64,000 bases of DNA, from assembly GCA_963170155.1 (NCBI GenBank), contig CAUJGP010000033.1, positions 34,857-98,856 of the forward strand, in the 5' to 3' direction. The position numbers and the translations under genes are program-made. Positions 9,188-16,478 of this stretch are shown piece after piece. The notes under the pieces were generated by a model. It was not told the DNA's origin. It worked only from the letters and a program-made list of their open reading frames with translations, and did no database searches. The DNA is from Bdellovibrionota bacterium. GTDB taxonomy: Bacteria > Bdellovibrionota > Bdellovibrionia > Bdellovibrionales > Bdellovibrionaceae. Position 1 is the stretch's first letter; the number at the start of each line of letters is the position of its first letter.

Positions 9188-12100
9188 ATGAAATGCATGC
9201 GACCACATATATATAGATTTGGAATTTCAACTTTATTGATCTCATGCTTATTTTCCTTTGATGTCGCATCTGCCGCTCTCAATTGTTCTGAAATTTTCTC
9301 TTCCCAATTTAAATCATCACATCCTGCAATCCAAGTCGCTCCTCGCACAACAAATGAGGCCTGGAATGAATCCACTACCGCATTAAAACAGATCAACCAA
9401 GCCGTCTACGGTCGCAATCAGGTCATTGAGGCATTAACCACTGCAATTTTAGCGAAAGAATTCGTTTGGATTAATGGTGAACCCGGCGGTGCTAAAACAT
9501 TTTTATCGCGTCTCATGTTCCAATCCGTGCTGAATTCAATTCCTGAAAAGGACAAAAAGATCTTCGTCCTTCAGTTCCATAAGTTGATCTCGGAAGGAAA
9601 GATTTCGGGCTTTCAGAAGTTCTCTTCTATGATGAAGGACGGGAAATACGAAATTGAAACCGAGTCCTCGCTTGTGGGCGATAAATTCCTCTTCCTGATT
9701 GCGGACGAAGCGGAGAAATCAAATCCCGCTGTTCTTAATGCGCTTCTTTCTGTGTTGAACGAACGAAAAGCCTTTTTAGGCGCGAGAGTCGTGGACAGCA
9801 TCTTATCCAGTGGTGTTTTCACTTCCAATAAAGCGACGGGTGAATTCATCCAGGGTTCCCTCAACGACCGCTCATCGAGTGAGGCTTTACTTGATCGAAT
9901 GGCAATCAAGATTCACATGCTGAATCAACAGTTGAGCCCAAAAGAATCGGTCGCGATGTACGACTTGGTGAAAAATCCGGGTAAGTTAAAGATCACGCTT
10001 CCCTTAAGAGAACTTGAATCTCTCGTGACGAAGGTGAAAATCCCTGACGAGATGATGGCGGAAATCGTCTCGATTGTGCGTGAATTTGATCGTTCCGTCA
10101 CTAAAAAATCAGATCAATCAAGAGCCGCCGTGAGATATGGCGAAGCTGAAACCGAATACTTCCCAGCCAATCAATTCTCAAACCGTTCGGTGCGCAGACT
10201 TGTCCAAATTTTTAAGGTGGCCTTTATTGCTAAGCAATTAGCCGATGGCATTCCGTTTGATCAAATGCGACTTCAGCCAGGGCGAAAAGACTTAAGTCTT
10301 CTTTCGCGCAGCGCTCTTTATACGGGTCCGGCAGGACTTAAAATGAAGACCTATGCGGTGACCGAAGTTGATAACGGTATTAAAGTGACCTCGCCCTTTG
10401 GGTCTGAATCCAAAATGGCCGTTCAATATAGCCCGTACACCGGAGAACTTTTCTTATCTGACGGAGCTGGGCGGACTCAATTCACGTTTGCCCAGAGCCA
10501 AGAAGGTGGATGGGCCTTAAAATCAAAGTCCGTCGATTTCTCTGATTGGTCCGCGGATAAAGGAGCCATCAATGGTCTTGCTCCCAAAATCAAAACTGTG
10601 GTCGATGCGAACAAAATTGATCTCGCAAAACCTAAGTTTGACGTCGATCAGGGAGTTGATCAGCTTCTCGCGAAGGGCACCGTCAAGGAGCGCACGCGTT
10701 TAGAACTTGAAAGTATCAAGAAAGACTTAGAACAGTTCGCTAATGTTCTGAACCAGCATTTCGATCGAGATCAAAAGCCGCAAGTACCTGCTGCCACAAA
10801 GTTACTCCCAGCTCGCAGTGAAAAAGAAAAGCGGCAATTTCGTCGCGAACTGTTGACGGCATCTCTTGAGCAACGTGTCTCTCGCTATTATGAATGGATG
10901 GGCTATGAAGTCCGTGCCTTAAAGCAAAGATTCGTCGAGCTTGAACACTCCATTGAAGCTCACTTGACCGGCATTTTATCTGACAATCATCTGTATGTGT
11001 TCGGGCCTCCCGGTGGTGCGAAAACCGCCCTCGCTGAGGTCATCTTGAAGGCGGAGCTTCGCAAACTGAACGCCGATCAAGTGGATCAATTTGTTCAAAC
11101 AACGCTCTCGCAAATAGGACAAGACCAAAAATTTTTGACAGCGATCTTAAAACGCATTCGCAAGGAAAAGCCTAAAGAGTTTGATCGCTTCCTTCTGCAG
11201 TTCCATAAGCTTTTGCCGGAAGGTGTGTTGATTGGTTTTCCGAAGGTCGAAAAACAACTCAACGAAGGGAAAGAAGAAATCGAAGTCTCTTCATCCTTGG
11301 CGAATCAAAAATTCGTCTTCGCTATTCTCGATGAAGTGGATAAGGCTAACCCGCAAACCATCACGGCCCTTCTTTCGATTTTGAACGAACGAGAAGTCTT
11401 CGCCGGAAACCAGGTGATCAAAACGGCTCTCAGATCCGCGATTCTTACGTCGAACAAAATGCCGAGCGAATTCTTGGACTCTTATCACGAAGACAGATCT
11501 ACCGGCGAAGCGGTCATGGACCGCCCGGTGAATAAGGTTTACGTCTCGAATAAAATCTCTTCGGAAGAAGCGCTCACGCAATTTCTGATCAATCTTGAAA
11601 AAGGGATCAGCCCCAACTGGAAAGGTTTGCTTGCCATTGGGGAACTTCGACCTCTTGTGAACCAAGTGGAGTTTGAAACTCCGGCGCTGAAAGAAATGCT
11701 CGCAAAAATCCATGAGAAATTTTTAGGCCTTCGTATCAAGAAAGAGGAAGAAACCAGAAAAGCACACCGCATGGATCCGCGCGAGTTCCCAGATTATTAT
11801 GTTTCCGCGGCAGGTTCAGCTTCAGACCGAACCATGATTAAACTTTTTGATCAATTCAAGTCTAGATTTATTGTCCATCAATTGATGAGTGGTGTGGCTT
11901 TTAAAGATCTCCGCACCACCATTGAAATGAGAGATCTGGGACTTTTCTTTGAAGGGCTTGGTTATTGGGCACCACAAAAGATTGAAGCCTCTTACAATCA
12001 AGATGGTCTTCTTACATTCAAAAGCGACTCACAAGTAATCGAACAACTCATTGGTTCTGGAGTTGTAGACTCTAGGGTGAAATTCCATCTGGAAATGATG

Positions 12101-13342
12101 ATGGAAGAAGCTAAGGACTATGTACAAGTTTTGAATTCAACGGTGGGAGAATTCATGCAGGAGTACAAAAAAGAAATTACGAAGTACCCGGATCTTTTCC
12201 CAAGTTTATTCGTTCATGAACGAACTGGCGGACAGACTTTGGCGGCGCCACAAAAAGGCATCACACCAGAGATTCAAATCCAGATCAATAAGGCGGTCCG
12301 TGATCTTTCAGGATTGAGATTAAGTCTTGATATCGCAAAGTCAAAAGGCACAAGCTCCATTGAGCTTACGGCCTTGGCTACGGATTATAAAAAGAAAGAA
12401 CAAGCTCTCGTCGATTATCTTGAAAAACATAAAATTATGACTCGGCTCGAGCTTGTTGAAAAAATGAAGCAAGAAATTTTAATCCTTCAAAGTCAGAAGC
12501 AGTCGGAAAAAAAGCAAGATGATCGACTCAAAGAAGAAGAGGCTCGCAAACGACGCGAACAAGAAAGACAAATAAAAGAATTAGTGATTGATGGTCATCG
12601 AGCCATCTTTCATCGAATAGAGCCAGGTTCATTTAAAATGGGTGAAGTGGGAAGTCAGATTGATGTTACTATCAAAAAACCCGTTGACATGATGGCAACT
12701 CCGACGACTCAAGTGATATGGAAAAAAATTGCAGAGCTTATCAACAGTAAACTAGGTGGTAAGTATAAAATCGATGCTGATCCATCCTATTTTAAAGGTG
12801 ATACGAGGCCCGTAGAGCAAGTTTCTTTCGATGATATTCAAAATTATTGGATCAAGGGACTTAACGAGCTTTCCCAAGTTGGCGAGCCCGTACTGATGGA
12901 GCTGATCTCTGGCCATAAGAAAGGTGATGTCTATCGCCTACCGACAGAGGCTGAATGGGAATTCATAGTTCGTGGGCGTGGCCAGTATAACGACACCTAT
13001 CACTTCGGAAGCCAGAAATCTCAGCTGAGAGCTTATGCCTGGTTCAGCAGAAATGCTGGAAGTCAGACTCATCCTGTCGGAAAAAAGAAGCCTCTCATGA
13101 TTGGTGGTAAGAAATTCTACGATATGCATGGAAATGTCTGGGAATGGGTTCAGGACTGGTATCAAAGCTCACTCCCTGGTGGAACGGATCCTCAAGGCCC
13201 GGCACAAGGCTCCGACCGCGTTGTGCGTGGCGGCGGTTGGAACGACGATGCGTTCAACCTGAGCTCTGGTAACCGTGGCTACTGGAGGCCCGGCGGTCGC
13301 AACCTCTATGTGGGTTTCCGCCTTGTGAGGACAGCCCCGTAG
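9188..13342 (+). CDS. Exported tandem MoxR-type AAA+ ATPase with C-terminal FGE/C-type-lectin-like domain
   Basis: This is a 1384-residue fusion. A signal peptide (hydrophobic core ~13-30) leads to ALNCSEIFSSQFK, echoing the start of the mature divergent vWA protein. Two MoxR-like AAA+ modules follow: Walker A GEPGGAKT (~98) with Walker B LIADEAEK (~171), and Walker A GPPGGAKT (~608) with Walker B ILDEVDK (~713). Both are followed by the NALLSVLNER / TALLSILNER helix. A Glu/Lys/Arg-rich coiled coil (~1090-1140) connects to an FGE-sulfatase-type domain (~1140-1384) with LPTEAEWEF and GNVWEWVQDW. That domain lacks the CxxxC cysteines of true formylglycine-generating enzymes, so it is probably a ligand-binding C-type-lectin fold. 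Its GC-rich end resembles a DGR variable region. An ATPase with an export signal is odd. Confidence 0.88.
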   Translation: MKCMRPHIYRFGISTLLISCLFSFDVASAALNCSEIFSSQFKSSHPAIQVAPRTTNEAWNESTTALKQINQAVYGRNQVIEALTTAILAKEFVWINGEPGGAKTFLSRLMFQSVLNSIPEKDKKIFVLQFHKLISEGKISGFQKFSSMMKDGKYEIETESSLVGDKFLFLIADEAEKSNPAVLNALLSVLNERKAFLGARVVDSILSSGVFTSNKATGEFIQGSLNDRSSSEALLDRMAIKIHMLNQQLSPKESVAMYDLVKNPGKLKITLPLRELESLVTKVKIPDEMMAEIVSIVREFDRSVTKKSDQSRAAVRYGEAETEYFPANQFSNRSVRRLVQIFKVAFIAKQLADGIPFDQMRLQPGRKDLSLLSRSALYTGPAGLKMKTYAVTEVDNGIKVTSPFGSESKMAVQYSPYTGELFLSDGAGRTQFTFAQSQEGGWALKSKSVDFSDWSADKGAINGLAPKIKTVVDANKIDLAKPKFDVDQGVDQLLAKGTVKERTRLELESIKKDLEQFANVLNQHFDRDQKPQVPAATKLLPARSEKEKRQFRRELLTASLEQRVSRYYEWMGYEVRALKQRFVELEHSIEAHLTGILSDNHLYVFGPPGGAKTALAEVILKAELRKLNADQVDQFVQTTLSQIGQDQKFLTAILKRIRKEKPKEFDRFLLQFHKLLPEGVLIGFPKVEKQLNEGKEEIEVSSSLANQKFVFAILDEVDKANPQTITALLSILNEREVFAGNQVIKTALRSAILTSNKMPSEFLDSYHEDRSTGEAVMDRPVNKVYVSNKISSEEALTQFLINLEKGISPNWKGLLAIGELRPLVNQVEFETPALKEMLAKIHEKFLGLRIKKEEETRKAHRMDPREFPDYYVSAAGSASDRTMIKLFDQFKSRFIVHQLMSGVAFKDLRTTIEMRDLGLFFEGLGYWAPQKIEASYNQDGLLTFKSDSQVIEQLIGSGVVDSRVKFHLEMMMEEAKDYVQVLNSTVGEFMQEYKKEITKYPDLFPSLFVHERTGGQTLAAPQKGITPEIQIQINKAVRDLSGLRLSLDIAKSKGTSSIELTALATDYKKKEQALVDYLEKHKIMTRLELVEKMKQEILILQSQKQSEKKQDDRLKEEEARKRREQERQIKELVIDGHRAIFHRIEPGSFKMGEVGSQIDVTIKKPVDMMATPTTQVIWKKIAELINSKLGGKYKIDADPSYFKGDTRPVEQVSFDDIQNYWIKGLNELSQVGEPVLMELISGHKKGDVYRLPTEAEWEFIVRGRGQYNDTYHFGSQKSQLRAYAWFSRNAGSQTHPVGKKKPLMIGGKKFYDMHGNVWEWVQDWYQSSLPGGTDPQGPAQGSDRVVRGGGWNDDAFNLSSGNRGYWRPGGRNLYVGFRLVRTAP
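13185..13342 (+). other. DGR-like variable region at the 3' end of the AAA+/FGE gene (candidate)
   Basis: The last ~150 bases encode the RVVRGGGWNDD to YVGFRLVRTAP segment, the position where DGR target proteins with this fold carry their variable repeat. Hand count gives 90 G/C in 140 bases (13201-13340, 64%) against 56 in 140 (40%) for 12601-12740 of the same gene. Codons at the exposed positions (GAC, GAT, GGC, TAC, CTC, TAT) are all reachable from AAC or AAT by changing adenines only. No template repeat or reverse transcriptase was found in the window. Confidence 0.45.
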
Positions 13343-13423
13343 CTCTTATCCTTCTAGCCCCTGATATAGGTTGGACAATATTTACGCGTCGACTTGATGT
13401 GTAAAGTAATCTCTATAGGGGTT

Positions 13424-13696
13424 ATGAAAATGCATTCTGCAGAACTAAAAGAGCAAGTGGTTAAAGAGATCGAAGAAGTTGGCAATATCAGTCTTGTCTG
13501 CAAAAGACATGGGTTAAAAAGCAGTACTGTCCACGGTTGGCTTCATAAGGTTAAGAACAAAGACAAAATCGCTCAGTCTAAATCTAATCGTGAAGCTCAA
13601 AAGAAGATCAAAGATCTTGAGCTTCAGGTGGCAGTGTTGACCTCATTGTTAAAAAAAACATACCCACTCTGGAACAACGACGAACCACTGTCTTAG
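13424..13696 (+). CDS. IS3-family transposase OrfA
   Basis: OrfA encodes a helix-turn-helix DNA-binding protein: the region around VCKRHGLKSSTVHGWLHK is a typical IS3 OrfA HTH, followed by a leucine-zipper-like IKDLELQVAVLTSLLKK. I chose the ATG at 13424, which has AGGGG just upstream; the frame is open from 13394. It overlaps OrfB, and the run of eight adenines at 13651-13658 is in the right register for -1 ribosomal frameshifting (tta aaa aaa aca slipping to aaa aac). Confidence 0.8.
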   Translation: MKMHSAELKEQVVKEIEEVGNISLVCKRHGLKSSTVHGWLHKVKNKDKIAQSKSNREAQKKIKDLELQVAVLTSLLKKTYPLWNNDEPLS

Positions 13697-14610
13697 AGTT
13701 TAAAGATAAAGCTAACTTTTCTAAAGTTTGCCTGTATGCAAGTCTCTCAAGGTCTTGTGCCTACTTTAATAGGAAAATACAGGTTGTTAAGCGCCCTGGA
13801 CGTCCCCCACCAGGGTTTACTGTAAACAGAGATGGCAGAGTCATTAAAGATGAGACCCTTGTTACTATTTTAAAAGAGTACCGATCACAGATAGAGTTCG
13901 CTAATGGCGGTGGTGCCAGGATGCTAAGCCACTACTTGGCGGTTGAGCAGAGTGTTTATATTAATCACAAAAAGATCTACCGACTATGTGATGAGTCTAA
14001 TTTACTGTTATTTAAGAGAGCTGATAAGAAATCCAGAAAATTTAAAAAAGTAAGATGCAATTACTCTGAAGTCTCAGGACCCAATGAGTTATGGCAATTT
14101 GATTTAAAATATATTTGGATCCATGGAGAGAATCGTTGGTGCTTTTTCCTGGGGTTTATAGACGTGGTCTCTAAAAAAATCACTGGTTGGTATGTGGGAA
14201 GAACCTGTAAGTCTGGCGACTTGGTGTTTACACTTGATCAAGCCATTAAAAGCGAGAGAATTGCTTCAGATCATCCTCTAACAATTAGGTCAGATAATGG
14301 TCCGCAGATGTCGAGTAATAGGTTTTATTTTTATTTAAAAAACTTAGAGAAGAAACTAACTCACGAGTTTATCCCACCAAGGTCTCCGGACAGAAATGCT
14401 TACATAGAGGCCTTTAACTCGATATTAGAAAAGGAAGTCTTACAGGTGCAGTATTTTAGAAACTTCGAAGAGGTGTATTTATCAATGATCAGGTTCATAG
14501 AGTTCTATAACAACAGAAGGTTACATGGTTCTTTAGGTAATCGTAGTCCAAAGATGTTCATCGATGGCATAAATAATGGAGATATTACACCCAGAGTCGT
14601 CGCCGTCTAG
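13651..14610 (+). CDS. IS3-family transposase OrfB (integrase core), expressed by -1 frameshift
   Basis: The frame is open without interruption from the A8 slippery run to the stop at 14610, in the -1 register relative to OrfA. This gives an OrfAB fusion transposase of about 395 residues. The DDE motif is complete: Asp in LWQFDLKYIW, Asp in IRSDNGPQM, and Glu in NAYIEAFNSILEKE. The C-terminal FYNNRRLHGSLGNRSP is characteristic of the family. The first ATG of this frame (13921) would miss the N-terminal HTH_21-like part, so independent translation from there is unlikely to make the active enzyme. No inactivating change is visible; the element may still be mobile. Confidence 0.82.
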   Translation, partial: KKNIPTLEQRRTTVLEFKDKANFSKVCLYASLSRSCAYFNRKIQVVKRPGRPPPGFTVNRDGRVIKDETLVTILKEYRSQIEFANGGGARMLSHYLAVEQSVYINHKKIYRLCDESNLLLFKRADKKSRKFKKVRCNYSEVSGPNELWQFDLKYIWIHGENRWCFFLGFIDVVSKKITGWYVGRTCKSGDLVFTLDQAIKSERIASDHPLTIRSDNGPQMSSNRFYFYLKNLEKKLTHEFIPPRSPDRNAYIEAFNSILEKEVLQVQYFRNFEEVYLSMIRFIEFYNNRRLHGSLGNRSPKMFIDGINNGDITPRVVAV

Positions 14611-14729
14611 TTGTCTTTAATTAAGGGGTTGACGGGCTTCCATGGATCGTTTGTTAATTCCATAGTCAGAAATAAAATAAATACTATTTATAATAATTCA
14701 AGCAGGTATATTGTGCGTTTTTGAAACAG

Positions 14730-15626
14730 TTAATAACTTATTTTAATTTTCTCAAGGAGAGTTTCAAGTTTTTGTATTTTCCTTTGTCGAATGCGCTCTG
14801 GGCGTGGAGGAAGCGGCTGGATGATCTCTGGACTTTGATCTTCAAAAGATTTTTCTTGTTGCTGTTCAATAATTCCTAGGAGCGATTCAAGTTCTTCTGT
14901 TGATCCCCATTTTCTAATGGCTTTTAATACAAAAGACTTTGCTTTTAAAAATTCATTTCTAACCAAAAGAGCATCAATCAGAGTCAGAGTTTGGGTGAGC
15001 GCTCTGGCCTTTTCTTTATCCATTTTATTGGGAACTCTTTTTGAAGATAGATCATTTTCATGGTTTGGTGGGAGTTCCTCATCGTCTTCACCGATAATTT
15101 CTTCAACATTTTCGCCATCAATGACTTCAAATTTATGGGCAGAATCCACCTGGAATGTTTCAGTGCTATATTCGTCTGCGGTTAGGCTTTCTAGGCGCTC
15201 AATGATCTTACGCACTTTGGAGTCATTTGGGTTGAGTAATAATACCATTTTAAAAGCTTTGAGTGCTTCTTTAGGCTGCTTTTGGTTTAGACATAAATCA
15301 GCAAGAAGCGTATGGGCTTGGATATTTTCGGGTGCTAATGTTACAGCCTTGGTTAAGGCATTGATAGCTTTTTGAATTTCTTCGCGATCAACATAAATTT
15401 TTGCTAACTGCAGCCACCCCCCTGCAAAGTGAGGATGAAGATTAAGACCTTGTCGGCATATTTGAAGGGCTTGGTGTAAGTTTCCGCTCTTTCTGTAAGC
15501 TTCGGCCAGAGGAGCAAAAACCTTTGATGTTTGATCAGAGTCCCATAACTTTTGATATCGGTCTAAAAATTCACTGTTGATTTGGCTCATATTATAAAGG
15601 ATTTCATAGGTGGGTTTATTCATCAA
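14730..15626 (-). CDS. Tetratricopeptide-repeat protein
   Basis: The 298-residue product has at least three TPR units between about residues 30 and 145. Their conserved small/aromatic residues are visible: FAPLAEAYRKSGNLHQALQI, GGWLQLAKIYVDREEIQKAI, and AHTLLADLCLNQKQPKEALK. An acidic linker (EEIIGEDDEELPP) and a second helical region with more TPR-like character follow, ending in a basic tail. It has no signal peptide, so it is presumably a cytoplasmic scaffold. The partner is unknown. It stands alone between the IS3 element and the globin gene. Confidence 0.75.
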   Translation of the reverse strand: MMNKPTYEILYNMSQINSEFLDRYQKLWDSDQTSKVFAPLAEAYRKSGNLHQALQICRQGLNLHPHFAGGWLQLAKIYVDREEIQKAINALTKAVTLAPENIQAHTLLADLCLNQKQPKEALKAFKMVLLLNPNDSKVRKIIERLESLTADEYSTETFQVDSAHKFEVIDGENVEEIIGEDDEELPPNHENDLSSKRVPNKMDKEKARALTQTLTLIDALLVRNEFLKAKSFVLKAIRKWGSTEELESLLGIIEQQQEKSFEDQSPEIIQPLPPRPERIRQRKIQKLETLLEKIKISY

Positions 15627-15966
15627 TAGGTTTCATGGAAAAGATAAGGAAATGCTATTTTTGATGATCGAGAAATGGCTATTATTTAATATTAGAGCTG
15701 GAGTGATCTGCTTGATACTGGGAAAAAGGTATCATTAGGGGTCAAAAAGATCCATTTTAGCAATTGGTCTGTTACTTTATTCAAAATTATGTTTTAAAGG
15801 GGGATGGTTCAGTCGTTGATCCATGGTCATTTAAATTCATTTTAATAAATATTTTGCAATTCATTCGATTGTTTTTACCAGGCTAAGGGTGATCTCTTCA
15901 AGAGGAGAAGGGCGAAGAATGAGTAGGGGCAATCGTATTTATCTTTAGGACAGAGAGAGGTGTTTT
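15627..15966. other. Intergenic stretch without gene
   Basis: These 340 bases separate the divergent TPR and globin genes and should hold both promoters. Apart from a 6-bp inverted repeat (TGATAC at 15713 with GTATCA at 15729) I see no RNA gene, repeat or small ORF with a convincing start. Confidence 0.5.
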
Positions 15967-16407
15967 TTGGAGTTAAAGCAGGGCCCACAAACAACAGATG
16001 AAATTATAGTCAATGGTGTTAGTTTCACTCATGGGGACATCTATAATGTTGTGGATGATTTTTATACGAGGATTCAAGGAGACGTAATGTTGAAGGTTCC
16101 CTTTCAATCAGTCCATGATTGGCCGGAACACATCCAGCGTTTGACCCACTTTTGGTGGATTCGTTTTGGAGGTAAACCCTACATGTTTGCTGAATACAAT
16201 CCCGTTTTAAAACACTTCTTTGCGGGTTTTGATGGCCTCTTTTTATCTCGATGGCTTCAATTATTTTATGAGACTCTTTGCTCTCATTTAAACCCGGATC
16301 AAATTCAACTATGGAAAATGGTCACGGAGAGAATGGGGCAGAGCCTGTCTATTCGAAATGAACATTTTAAAGAGTATTATGAACAAAATAAAAATCAGCA
16401 GGATTGA
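15967..16407 (+). CDS. Truncated haemoglobin, group III-like
   Basis: The 146-residue product fits a single globin domain of the truncated group III type: an N-terminal helix with VVDDFYTRI, FQSVHDWPEHIQRLTHFWW (B/E-helix region with the usual aromatic cluster), NPVLKHFF supplying the presumed proximal His, and FLSRWLQLFYETL for the G helix. Such proteins bind haem and O2, NO or sulfide ligands in the cytoplasm. The start is TTG at 15967, preceded by an AGAGAGG ribosome-binding site; the first ATG (16087) would remove the first helices. The gene is monocistronic and convergent with hrpB. The physiological ligand cannot be told from sequence. Confidence 0.8.
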   Translation: MELKQGPQTTDEIIVNGVSFTHGDIYNVVDDFYTRIQGDVMLKVPFQSVHDWPEHIQRLTHFWWIRFGGKPYMFAEYNPVLKHFFAGFDGLFLSRWLQLFYETLCSHLNPDQIQLWKMVTERMGQSLSIRNEHFKEYYEQNKNQQD

Positions 16408-16478
16408 TGTTGTTTGTTAAGTGTGATTGCCATTTTTAATAGGATTAAAATGAATTGTCACATGGCCTTTGATGATCG

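Larger units (their letters stand above)
13358..14630 (+). mobile_element. IS3-family insertion sequence
   Basis: The element contains orfA and a frameshifted orfB, both apparently intact. Poorly matching ends can be proposed: CCCCTGATATAGGTTGGACAA at the left (13358-13378, read as CCCCT then GACAA) and the reverse complement of TTGTCTTTAATTAAGGGG at the right (14611-14628). Only the CCCCT and GACAA blocks agree. Exact termini and target duplication are not resolved. The left end lies ~15 bases after the stop of the AAA+/FGE gene. Confidence 0.6.

Noticed and set aside
12594..13342. FGE domain as a true formylglycine-generating enzyme
   Set aside because: The active-site cysteines near the RGGSW-type motif are absent and no sulfatase gene is nearby.
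5390..14636. TGACGGG at the end of the IS66 remnant (5390) and after the IS3 element (14630) as a possible direct repeat flanking the cassette
   Set aside because: Only 7 bases match exactly, and one copy includes the IS66 stop codon; too short to be evidence of a transposition boundary.
13343..14730. Search for a DGR reverse transcriptase or template repeat beside the putative variable region
   Set aside because: The only genes downstream are IS3 orfA/orfB and a TPR protein; no RT motif (YxDD) and no GC-rich near-copy of the 3' end was seen in the window.
14917..15375. 152-codon plus-strand frame
   Set aside because: Fully antisense to the TPR protein, whose repeats are clearly the coding strand.
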